Part shown: piece after piece, positions 32,949-40,544 of the stretch
Numbering within the stretch: position 1 is the first letter of the stretch
How the letters are laid out: the number at the start of each line of letters is the position of its first letter
Origin: Mucilaginibacter sp. L196
Lineage (GTDB): Bacteria; Bacteroidota; Bacteroidia; Sphingobacteriales; Sphingobacteriaceae
Assembly (NCBI RefSeq): GCF_009765905.1
Contig: NZ_LMUO01000009.1
Location: 411,941-475,940, forward strand
Direction: 5' to 3'
DNA: 64,000 nucleotides
Notes under the pieces: model-generated
Databases searched by the model: none
What the model was told of the DNA's origin: nothing
What the model saw: only the letters and a program-made list of their open reading frames with translations
Position numbers and translations under genes: made by a program

Positions 32949-35150
32949 TCAACCGCCCGGATTATTTTCTTTCTCCAGCTCTTTTTGCTGTTGTTTCAAG
33001 GCCCGTTTCTCCTGCCTTATCTCTTTTTTTGTCTTTCCGGCCGTGTCAATCTGTATGCCGTTGCCATAGTCAACCACTGTTGAATGCTTATTATTCTTAA
33101 TAACCTTTTTGTTCTCGGTAGTATCTTTCTTTCCAAATAAGCGCTGGAAGAAGGTTAATTTCTTTTCAGGCTCTATTACCGGCACAGCGCCGTTATCATC
33201 ATCATCGTTCTGCTGCATCAGGCTATCAACCTTGGCGGTATCAATATTGGCAACGCCTCTGCGCAGGCTTTCTTTAAGTAGCACATTATAAAAACCATAG
33301 GCATTGCTATCACGCTGGGCTTTACCATGCCCTGCCATTAAATTACCAATCAAATTAAAGTAACCGTGCAGGCCGGGCCGTAATGTGCCATCAGGCTGAA
33401 AGGCGTATAAACCAGCTTTAGGGTTGGGCAAAATGCTCGCTAAAAATATGCTTTCGCCCAACGTAAGCTGCGATGGTGTTTTGCCAAAATAATAGCGGGC
33501 TGCCGGGCCAATGCCGTAAATGTGATAACCAAACTCCACAATATTAAAGTAAACCTCCAGCATGCGGTCCTTGCTCATTAGGTTATTGTTCTCTATCATC
33601 CACACAATTAAAATTTCTTCAACTTTACGGGCCAGGTTTTTATTGCGATCAAGAAAAGTATTCCTGATCAGCTGCATGGATATGGTACTGCCACCACGAC
33701 TAAATTTTTTCTTTTTAAAATCGGTAGCGATAGACTTACGGATTGATTCCTCCACAAACCCATTATTGGTATAAAATGATGGATCCTCCGAAGTCATTAC
33801 CGCGTTACGGGTGTCTGCGGGGATGTCACTCAGTGGCGTAAAATCAGGGTTTTGCGGGCCTACCATAAAAGGTGGCGGTTGCGATTTTACTTCGTACGGT
33901 TGTTGTAAAAATGGGCGGTTAAGCTTGGTTAAATCCGTTTTGCCGAATTTTAGGATCTTAAAATTCTGCTTATTCAATTGCGAGCTGAACTGTACATCAT
34001 CAGGGGCTGCAGTGTTCAGGTAAAAATTCAGGCTGTAATTCACTTTGCCCGCAACCTGTATGCCCTGGAATGTTTCAAACAATCCGGTAGGGAAGGAGTT
34101 GAAAAGATCTTGCGCGTTTACCCACCCGGTATTAAGCTTGAGCTCATATATCTTAACAGGGCTAAGGGTGTATTTTATGTAGGGATTGGCAGTAATATTT
34201 TTTAGATGGATAACTGATGAGCTATCCAACGACACATAATTCGGCCCAACAAATACGTTGGCATCAATTGATGCCGAGGGTACAATAATGTCATTCTCAC
34301 ATAATCGTGGGTTATTAACCAGTAAATTGCTTACCGACCACGAGCCGTAGATCTGTGTTTCACCTCCCTCGCGCTTAACTTTGATTAATTGGGTGCTAAT
34401 GGTATCAAAACTGAATTTTGTTTTAAACTTGTTTTCCAAAACGGGCAGCTCAATCTTTTTGCCATCAGCATAAAGTTTAACATTAATTTCTTTATCTGAT
34501 GGGTGCATTTTACCCACAAAATGCCAGGTTGCCACGCCTCCATCAACAATAATGTTTGAGGTTAAATTACCATTTTGAATGCTGGCTGTAGTGGTTAGCA
34601 TTTTTATGGTGCTACTATCACCCTTAAAAGTTATCAGGAAGTTTTTTAGGTCGAGATTGTCCGGGATTTTATATAAGAACTGATTAACCAGGTTGTTGGC
34701 CAAATCGGCAAGGTTGGTTTTTGAAGTAGTAGCGGTAGTGTCTTTTTTCCTTTTGAACAGGAAATCAAAGTTCTTAACCTTATTGCTGTCTATGAGGTTA
34801 AGGTGTCCGTTTTCAAGCGCGACGTCAGATAATTTAACCTCGCCCAAAATAAGCGGCATCAGTTTTACGGTGATGGATAGCTTGTCTATCTTCAATAAGC
34901 TATCGCGCCCATCGGGCACTATGGTGATATTGGAGAAAGCTACCGTACTAAGCCCAGTAAAGCTGGCTGAACCTATTTTTATATCGAGGTTATAATCTGT
35001 TTTTGCTTTTAATTCAGCTTTGGCAAGCTCCTTTTCCAGTATGGCTTCGCGCTTGGTATAAGCGATATAACCACCAATTAAAATCACAATAACTAATAAA
35101 ACTATAACAATACCGGCAATACGTATATATTTAGGCTTGAGGCGCTGCAT
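32949..35150 (-). CDS. AsmA-like domain fused to a peptidoglycan glycosyltransferase (GT51)
   Basis: A 733-aa inner-membrane protein. An N-terminal helix (about 10-31) is followed by about 400 residues resembling AsmA/TamB-type beta repeats (IKIGSASFTGLSTVAFSNITI). The GT51 domain lies at about 445-620: EDPSFYTNNGF with the catalytic Glu455, GGSTISMQL, ARKVEEILI and LEVYFNIVEFG. GT51 polymerises lipid II into glycan strands. There is no transpeptidase domain, so it is a monofunctional polymerase. The C-terminal 80 residues are charged and probably disordered. It stands alone; the unusual N-terminal domain suggests coupling to envelope lipid transport or localisation. Confidence 0.88.
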   Translation of the reverse strand: MQRLKPKYIRIAGIVIVLLVIVILIGGYIAYTKREAILEKELAKAELKAKTDYNLDIKIGSASFTGLSTVAFSNITIVPDGRDSLLKIDKLSITVKLMPLILGEVKLSDVALENGHLNLIDSNKVKNFDFLFKRKKDTTATTSKTNLADLANNLVNQFLYKIPDNLDLKNFLITFKGDSSTIKMLTTTASIQNGNLTSNIIVDGGVATWHFVGKMHPSDKEINVKLYADGKKIELPVLENKFKTKFSFDTISTQLIKVKREGGETQIYGSWSVSNLLVNNPRLCENDIIVPSASIDANVFVGPNYVSLDSSSVIHLKNITANPYIKYTLSPVKIYELKLNTGWVNAQDLFNSFPTGLFETFQGIQVAGKVNYSLNFYLNTAAPDDVQFSSQLNKQNFKILKFGKTDLTKLNRPFLQQPYEVKSQPPPFMVGPQNPDFTPLSDIPADTRNAVMTSEDPSFYTNNGFVEESIRKSIATDFKKKKFSRGGSTISMQLIRNTFLDRNKNLARKVEEILIVWMIENNNLMSKDRMLEVYFNIVEFGYHIYGIGPAARYYFGKTPSQLTLGESIFLASILPNPKAGLYAFQPDGTLRPGLHGYFNLIGNLMAGHGKAQRDSNAYGFYNVLLKESLRRGVANIDTAKVDSLMQQNDDDDNGAVPVIEPEKKLTFFQRLFGKKDTTENKKVIKNNKHSTVVDYGNGIQIDTAGKTKKEIRQEKRALKQQQKELEKENNPGG

Positions 35151-35239
35151 CTATAAAAATTTATCCAAAACTAAACTAAATCTTATAGGAGACAAACGTG
35201 GAGATTGGGAAAATGTTTCTCTGGTTATTGATGAATAAT

Positions 35240-35385
35240 GCATTATTGCATCTAACGGGCTTCAGTTTGTAATTGAAGTACACAGATAAAGTCAGTCTGT
35301 GACTGGCAATACCAACAGGCGTATTAAAAGAAAGTTATAAACCTTCCTGATTTGTTAGGCTTCAGTCGCAGACTGAAGCCAGTGG
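35240..35385. repeat. CTTCAGTC...GACTGAAG repeat cluster
   Basis: GGCTTCAGTC/GACTGAAGCC (35358-35380) is a perfect 10-bp hairpin with a 3-base loop. A related, more degenerate TTCAGTTTGTAATTGAA and CAGTCTGTGACTG lie 60-110 bases to the left. It is related in style to the 50908-50936 palindrome. Confidence 0.7.
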
Positions 35386-35558
35386 TGGTAATTTAAAATT
35401 GGGTTAAAATTGTACTTTTTAGGATAAAAAAGCCTAAAAAACTGCTTATTTTGACTCTTTTTTGATCTAAAAACGCACTTTTTCCCCTGAAAACGACACT
35501 GAAAATGATGTAAAAGTCGTCTTTTTATATACAAAAACGCTGTTTTTTGAGACAAAAG

Positions 35559-35599
35559 TGTACCAAATGTACCACCTGTTCCAGTTGTACCGCGGTACA
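35559..35599. repeat. Four tandem 9-bp repeats ending in a 14-bp palindrome
   Basis: TGTACCAAA, TGTACCACC, TGTTCCAGT and TGTACCGCG follow without gaps. The last merges into the perfect palindrome TGTACCGCGGTACA. They lie about 100 bases upstream of mrp. Confidence 0.7.
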
Positions 35600-35680
35600 G
35601 TGTAATGAGTTGATGGTATCAGCTTGCGATTGAATGTCCTCATTTTATCATTCACATGACACTAATCCCCCGTGTTTTAG

Positions 35681-35688
35681 TAAATTTG
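35681..35688 (+). promoter_or_regulatory. -7 box of mrp
   Basis: TAAATTTG matches TAnnTTTG exactly and ends nine bases before the ATG at 35698, leaving a leader of about four nt. Confidence 0.65.
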
Positions 35689-35697
35689 CTTTAATAT

Positions 35698-36786
35698 ATG
35701 ACTATCACTAAAGAACAAGTATTAGCAGCACTGAGTAATGTTGAGGAACCGGATCTGAAAAAGGACCTGGTTACCCTTAATATGATCCAGGATATACATA
35801 TCGATGGCAACCGCGTTAGTTTCTCAGTAATATTAACTACCCCGGCTTGCCCGCTAAAAGCAATGATTGAGAATGCTTGTCGCAATGCCATCCTGCACTT
35901 TATCAGCAAGGAGGCCGACATCCATATCAATATGACTTCGCATGTTACCACACAGAAGAATACCGGTGTGCCGGGCGTAAAAAATATTATTGCCGTTGCT
36001 TCGGGCAAAGGCGGTGTAGGTAAATCAACTGTGGCGGTCAATTTAGCTTTGGGTTTGGTAAAAACAGGGGCTAAAGTTGGTTTGATTGACGCCGATATAT
36101 ATGGCCCTTCAATCCCGATCATGTTTGGTTTGGAGAATGCACGCCCCCAAGCCAGTAAGTTAGAGAACGGCAAAACCCGAATTGAACCTATAGAAAAATT
36201 CGGTGTTAAGCTGTTATCCATAGGTTTCTTTACCGATCCAAATCAACCTGTGCCATGGCGCGGGCCAATGGTTTCAACGGCCGTAAAACAATTGTTTAAT
36301 GATGCTGATTGGGGCGAACTGGATTATTTAGTAATCGATTTACCTCCAGGCACAGGTGATATTCACATCACCATAACACAAACCTTCCCAGTTACGGGCG
36401 CGGTTATCGTTACTACACCTCAAAATGTGGCTTTGGCCGATGCTAAAAAAGGAATTGGCATGTTTATGATGGATGCCATTAATGTACCTATTTTGGGAAT
36501 TGTGGAAAATATGTCCTATTTCACCCCGGCCGAATTGCCAGAGAATAAATATTACATCTTCGGACAAGGCGGCGGCGAGAAATTAGCTAATATGTTGGAT
36601 GTGCCATTCCTGGGTGAAATTCCGTTGGTAAAAGGCATCAGTGATTCAGGCGATGCAGGTACGCCGATCGTTTTGGATGAAGATTCGGTACAATCAAAAG
36701 CCTTTATTGATATGGCAAAAAGAGTGGCGCAGCAGGTGTCAATATCCAATGCAAAAGTGTTGAACAGGCCGGTTGTTAGTCAGTAA
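35698..36786 (+). CDS. Mrp/ApbC-type iron-sulfur cluster carrier ATPase
   Basis: It carries and delivers Fe-S clusters to apoproteins. It is 362 aa: an N-terminal MIP18/DUF59 domain (about 1-90, TTPACPLK) and a P-loop domain with the deviant Walker A ASGKGGVGKST (near 101-111), IDADIYGPS and IDLPPGTGD. The C-terminal CxxC that bridges the cluster in many relatives is absent: the position after ENMSYF reads TPAELPENKYYIFG. An Nfu-type gene follows 96 bases downstream, consistent with a joint Fe-S role. Confidence 0.93.
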   Translation: MTITKEQVLAALSNVEEPDLKKDLVTLNMIQDIHIDGNRVSFSVILTTPACPLKAMIENACRNAILHFISKEADIHINMTSHVTTQKNTGVPGVKNIIAVASGKGGVGKSTVAVNLALGLVKTGAKVGLIDADIYGPSIPIMFGLENARPQASKLENGKTRIEPIEKFGVKLLSIGFFTDPNQPVPWRGPMVSTAVKQLFNDADWGELDYLVIDLPPGTGDIHITITQTFPVTGAVIVTTPQNVALADAKKGIGMFMMDAINVPILGIVENMSYFTPAELPENKYYIFGQGGGEKLANMLDVPFLGEIPLVKGISDSGDAGTPIVLDEDSVQSKAFIDMAKRVAQQVSISNAKVLNRPVVSQ

Positions 36787-36882
36787 TTTAGTTTATGATA
36801 ATTTCATTGTCGTGTAAAAACACTATTAACAATTATAATTGTTGCAAATAATTAATAACTTTACTTATATAAATTAGTAAAA

Positions 36883-37161
36883 ATGAGTTTATTAGAGCAG
36901 GTAGAAGCAGCACTGGACAGTATTCGTCCGTATTTGGAGGCTGATGGCGGGAATGTTTCTATCGAGGAGATCACTCCTGATCATGTTGTAAGATTAAAGT
37001 TGCTGGGTTCATGCGGTTCATGCCCAATGAGCATAATGACGTTAAAGGCTGGCATTGAGCAAGCTATAATGAAGGCTGTTCCCGAGATTACAAGTATTGA
37101 GGCAATAAACCTAACGGATATCGACGATCCGAACGCCGTACTCCCTGAAAATTTACGATAG
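36883..37161 (+). CDS. NifU C-terminal (Nfu)-type iron-sulfur scaffold
   Basis: A 92-aa protein made only of the Nfu domain. EADGGNVSIEEI opens it, and LLGSCGSCPMS holds the cluster cysteines Cys44 and Cys47. Two such subunits bridge a 4Fe-4S cluster and pass it on. It lies just after the mrp-like carrier gene on the same strand, so the two probably act in one pathway. Confidence 0.95.
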   Translation: MSLLEQVEAALDSIRPYLEADGGNVSIEEITPDHVVRLKLLGSCGSCPMSIMTLKAGIEQAIMKAVPEITSIEAINLTDIDDPNAVLPENLR

Positions 37162-37268
37162 TGTTAAGTATTGTTAAAGTTACATGCATAGCAATATGAA
37201 TAAACTATTTTTGTTTTGTTTTTCGGAATAGATTTTGATATAGAAAGACAGAAAGGCTTTAGAGCAGG

Positions 37269-37931
37269 ATGAAATACTTAATTGGCATATTCTTTTTATT
37301 AGCAACCACAGCAGCTTTTGCACAGCAACAGCAGCAAGAGAAACCTTTGGTGCAATTCACGGGTATTGTGCATAATGCCGATAGCGCGAAAATTATAGTT
37401 CCATATGTGAACATTACCAATGCTGCTACACACAAAACAATCACCGCATCAAACTACGAAGGTTATTTCTCATTTGTGGCGCATGAACAAGATACCTTAA
37501 TATTTACCTGCGTTGGTTATGCAACTACAAGGGTTGTTATACCGGCCGATGTTAAAAATAAGAGCTATACCATACCGGTAATGATACAGCCGATCATTAT
37601 CAACCTGCCAACTTTTCATGTGTTCCCTTGGGCTACTACCGATGAGTTCAAAAAGGATTTTTTAGCGCTGAAAGTTGCAGATGATGATTTGGAGATTGCC
37701 AAAAAGAATGTTAGCCGTACAACCCTAATGGCTTTAGTTGCCACTTTACCACGTGATGGACAGGAAATACAGGACGCGCTTTACCAAGGCCTGAATACTT
37801 CTATAGAAAACTCGCATTCACTAACACCAAACCCGTTATTGAACCCACTTGCATGGGGTAGCTTTATAAATGAAATAACCCAGGGTGATAAAGCTCGTGC
37901 AAACGCTAATGCCACTAATTACGATAATTAA
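37269..37931 (+). CDS. Exported protein with carboxypeptidase-regulatory-like domain
   Basis: A 220-aa protein with a signal peptide (MKYLIGIFFLLATTAAFAQ), a Gln-rich linker and a domain of about 80 residues with VPYVNITNAATHKTITASNYEGYFSFVA and VGYATTRVVI, the CarboxypepD_reg-like beta sandwich seen at the N-terminus of SusC proteins. The C-terminal half is unassigned. It may be an outer-membrane-associated adaptor. Its stop codon overlaps the def stop codon: TTAA at 37928-37931 serves both strands. Confidence 0.8.
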   Translation: MKYLIGIFFLLATTAAFAQQQQQEKPLVQFTGIVHNADSAKIIVPYVNITNAATHKTITASNYEGYFSFVAHEQDTLIFTCVGYATTRVVIPADVKNKSYTIPVMIQPIIINLPTFHVFPWATTDEFKKDFLALKVADDDLEIAKKNVSRTTLMALVATLPRDGQEIQDALYQGLNTSIENSHSLTPNPLLNPLAWGSFINEITQGDKARANANATNYDN

Positions 37932-38500
37932 CGGCCTTTTTTAACTGCAGGAAATTTCATTTTATATTCCACGTCCACTTCACCTTTTGATATGCCGTTA
38001 AGCCTTTTCTCAATCAGGCGTTTACGTAGCGGGCTCAATTTGTCGGTAAATAATTTACCCTCAATATGGTCATATTCATGCTGAATAACACGCGCGGCTA
38101 AACCTTTAAAGGTAGCTTCATGGTGTTTCCAGTTCTCGTCGTAATATGATAATCTAACTACCGGTTTGCGGTATACATCTTCCCTAATATCAGGGATGCT
38201 CAGGCAACCTTCGTTAAAAGCCCACTCTTCGCCGGTTTCCTCTAAGATAGCAGCATTGATAAAGGCCTTTTTAAAGCCCTCTAAGCCTGGTTCTTCGTCG
38301 GCGAATACAGATGCGTCAATCACAAATAAACGCATAGATAAGCCCACCTGAGGGGCCGCCAGCCCGACACCGCGCGCACCATACATGGTCTCGTACATGT
38401 CGTTAATGATCTGTTGAATATTTGGATATTCATCCGGCTCAATGGATGTCGCTCGTTTACGTAAAACAGGATCGCCGTAAGCTATAATCGGGTACTTCAT
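37928..38500 (-). CDS. def: Peptide deformylase
   Basis: It removes the formyl group from the N-terminal methionine of new proteins. It is 190 aa, with the three family motifs GVGLAAPQVG (about 45-54), EGCLSIP (about 99-105, metal-binding Cys) and QHEYDHIEG (about 140-148, two metal-binding His and the catalytic Glu). It lies 18 bases after the M16 peptidase gene but has its own consensus promoter, TTTG-N19-TATTTTTG, ending five bases before the ATG. Confidence 0.96.
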   Translation of the reverse strand: MKYPIIAYGDPVLRKRATSIEPDEYPNIQQIINDMYETMYGARGVGLAAPQVGLSMRLFVIDASVFADEEPGLEGFKKAFINAAILEETGEEWAFNEGCLSIPDIREDVYRKPVVRLSYYDENWKHHEATFKGLAARVIQHEYDHIEGKLFTDKLSPLRKRLIEKRLNGISKGEVDVEYKMKFPAVKKGR

Positions 38501-38505
38501 AACTG

Positions 38506-38536
38506 CAAAAATACAGGTTTATTCTTTAGGCTCAAA
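38506..38536 (-). promoter_or_regulatory. Consensus promoter of def with a start codon at the transcription start
   Basis: On the minus strand TTTG (38536-38533), 19 bases, then TATTTTTG (38513-38506). The ATG begins at 38500 after five bases, so the mRNA should be leaderless or nearly so. The -33 box lies inside the end of the upstream peptidase gene. Confidence 0.75.
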
Positions 38537-39751
38537 TAGCAAGGTTGTCATACTACTAACATCAAAAATCTCGTTGCTTATATCAAGCAATTCATCGGCA
38601 GTAACCGCATTAATCTTTGCGAATATTTGTTCCAAACTATCTACCTCTCCAAAATCAAGCAGACTTTTACTCATGCCGATGATAAGGCTCATCCTGTTTT
38701 CTTCGGCTAAAGCTATCTGCCCGATGAATTTTTGTTTGGCCTGCTGTAATTGTAAGGTGCCGAGTTTGTTATCACGTAATTTCTTCAGCTCTTTATTCAC
38801 CAGGCGCATAGCTTTATCAGCCTTTTCAGTGTCTGTACCAAAGTAAATCGAGAAGATCCCGGTATCGGAAAACGAAGTATAGTTGGATTCAATAGTATAA
38901 GCGATGCCATGCTTTTCGCGGATCTCCAAATTTAATCTACTGCTCATACCCATGCCACCCAATAGGTTGTTCAACAGCAATAAGCCGTATCTTTTTTCAT
39001 GTTTTGATGGATAGGCGCTGCTGCCGGTAATGCAATGTGTTTGTGAGATGGGTTTATGCAATATCAGCTCTTTACCTGCATTTGCTATTGGCGCTATCCT
39101 GGTTTTAACAGCATTATTAGCAGGTATCCAACCGAAATATTTTTCGAAAAGTTTGATGAGTTTATTCAGATCATAATCACCAAAAACACCAAAAACCATT
39201 TCGGAGGTATTGTAGGTGGCCGCCATGAAATTCTTAATATCCGCCTTATCAAAAGCGCTTACCGTTTCGGGCGTGCCTAATATGTTTTTCCCGATGGGAT
39301 GATCTTTAAATAATAATTCCTCAAAATCATCCTGTATAGCTTCTTCCGGCTGATCGAGATAAGATGCGATCTCGTCCAATATCACACCACGCTCTTTCTC
39401 CATTTCATCCTCGGGGAACGTAGAGTGGAATAATATATCCTCAAACAGGTCAATAGTGCGCTCCAAATGCTGTTTTAACAGGGAGGCATGTATGCAGGTA
39501 TATTCTTTGGTGGTATAGGCGTTCAGGTCGGCGCCGACTAATTCAAGCCGATTAAGTATTTGACTGGTACTGCGCTTTTCGGTTTCCTTAAAAACAAGGT
39601 GCTCAATAAAATGCGCCAAACCTTCTTTTTGCTCAGGCTCATCGCGTGAGCCGGCATTAACCACAAAACAGCAATGTGTAATGGTTGACGGTGAATGCTT
39701 AAAAAGTATGCGGATGCCGTTAGCTAAAGTATGAACCTGGTAGTCGATCAT
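38519..39751 (-). CDS. M16-family zinc metallopeptidase
   Basis: A 410-aa peptidase of the pitrilysin/processing-peptidase class. The inverted zinc motif HFIEH near residue 47 is followed by the third ligand region in EEAIQDDFEELL. The C-terminal half is the second, inactive M16 repeat. The start at the ATG 39751 is chosen because a TTG at 39760 overlaps the -7 box (TATCTTTG, 39765-39758). No signal peptide is seen, so it is probably cytoplasmic. Substrate unknown. Confidence 0.93.
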   Translation of the reverse strand: MIDYQVHTLANGIRILFKHSPSTITHCCFVVNAGSRDEPEQKEGLAHFIEHLVFKETEKRSTSQILNRLELVGADLNAYTTKEYTCIHASLLKQHLERTIDLFEDILFHSTFPEDEMEKERGVILDEIASYLDQPEEAIQDDFEELLFKDHPIGKNILGTPETVSAFDKADIKNFMAATYNTSEMVFGVFGDYDLNKLIKLFEKYFGWIPANNAVKTRIAPIANAGKELILHKPISQTHCITGSSAYPSKHEKRYGLLLLNNLLGGMGMSSRLNLEIREKHGIAYTIESNYTSFSDTGIFSIYFGTDTEKADKAMRLVNKELKKLRDNKLGTLQLQQAKQKFIGQIALAEENRMSLIIGMSKSLLDFGEVDSLEQIFAKINAVTADELLDISNEIFDVSSMTTLLFEPKE

Positions 39752-39757
39752 GAGGGG

Positions 39758-39765
39758 CAAAGATA
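39758..39765 (-). promoter_or_regulatory. -7 box six bases before the M16 peptidase start
   Basis: TATCTTTG on the minus strand; CCCCTC separates it from the ATG at 39751. Confidence 0.65.
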
Positions 39766-39824
39766 GTTATATAAGTTACAATTATTTTTTAGTGGATTCA
39801 GTCTATTTATTCTAAATTAGACAC

Positions 39825-40355
39825 ATGAAAATTGCCGACCTCGATTTTGAACCCCTAATAAATGCCGATACTATTGAGAAACGTGTTAGAGCCATCGGCG
39901 CGCAGATTAGCGAGGATTACAAAGATACCAAACCGCTATTTATAGGCGTACTAAACGGTAGCTTCCTATTTATCGCCGACTTGATAAAACAAGTTGACAT
40001 TCCCTGCGAAATCACCTTTACCAAACTGGCCAGCTATTACGGCGGTACCAAAAGCACCCTGAAGATCCGCGATGATATTGACATCAGCGTTGACCTAAAA
40101 GGCCGCGATATTGTTATAATTGAAGACATTGTAGATACCGGCAACACCGCCCACTACCTCATAGAAAAACTGAAGCTAAAAGAGCCCGCTTCCATCAAAT
40201 TATGCTCCCTGTTGCTTAAACCAGCATCTCTGCTAAAAAAAGTTGATGAGCTTAAATACATAGGCTTCGAAATTGAAAATCATTTTGTGGTAGGCTACGG
40301 CTTGGATTATAAAGAAATGGGCAGGAATTTGAAAGATATTTATAAGAAGGTGTAA
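39825..40355 (+). CDS. hpt: Hypoxanthine phosphoribosyltransferase
   Basis: It salvages hypoxanthine and guanine to IMP and GMP with PRPP. It is 176 aa, with the PRPP-binding motif VIIEDIVDTGNTAHYL (about 100-115). GVLNGSFLFIADL near residue 44 forms the pyrophosphate loop. KPASLLKKV and FEIENHFVVGYGLDY form the purine-binding end. It is transcribed divergently from the M16 peptidase gene and convergent with mfd. Confidence 0.94.
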   Translation: MKIADLDFEPLINADTIEKRVRAIGAQISEDYKDTKPLFIGVLNGSFLFIADLIKQVDIPCEITFTKLASYYGGTKSTLKIRDDIDISVDLKGRDIVIIEDIVDTGNTAHYLIEKLKLKEPASIKLCSLLLKPASLLKKVDELKYIGFEIENHFVVGYGLDYKEMGRNLKDIYKKV

Positions 40356-40374
40356 GTACTATTTGCTATCCATC

Positions 40375-40458
40375 ATGTCATTGCGAGGAACGAAGCAATC
40401 TCATGCTATACAAGGTTGCCTTGCTTATTCGCGATTGCTTCGTTCCTCGCAATGACAT
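40375..40458. repeat. Perfect 26-bp TGTCATTGCGAGG palindrome
   Basis: Arms at 40375-40400 and 40433-40458 are perfect complements with a 32-base loop that has a further small pairing. It is of the same class as 17963-18059. Confidence 0.9.
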
Positions 40459-40485
40459 AACGGAGAAAATTGCTCTTCTACACCC

Positions 40486-40537
40486 GCTGTTTGTGTCCTC
40501 ACAAACAGCAATAATTGCCCGTGGGGACACAGACAAT
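40486..40537. repeat. GCTGTTTGTG hairpin with GTGTCC/GGACAC alternative pairing
   Basis: GCTGTTTGTG and CACAAACAGC (40486-40495, 40500-40509) form a 10-bp stem with loop TCCT. A downstream GGGGACAC can pair instead with GTGTCC of the first arm. It may also terminate hpt or mfd, although no clear T-tract follows. Confidence 0.65.
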
Positions 40538-40544
40538 GGGCACC

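Larger units (their letters stand above)
35151..35697. other. 547-base gap upstream of mrp
   Basis: It contains a repeat cluster with a CTTCAGTC hairpin (35240-35385), an A/T-rich stretch with recurring AAAACGC/CTTTTT words (35395-35555), four 9-base direct repeats (35559-35599) and the mrp -7 box at 35681-35688. Frames open on the minus strand here are low-complexity and not credible as genes. Confidence 0.6.

Noticed and set aside
35355..35655. Two overlapping minus-strand open frames of about 60 codons upstream of mrp
   Set aside because: Their products are low-complexity, one end is the translation of a palindromic repeat, and no promoter supports them.
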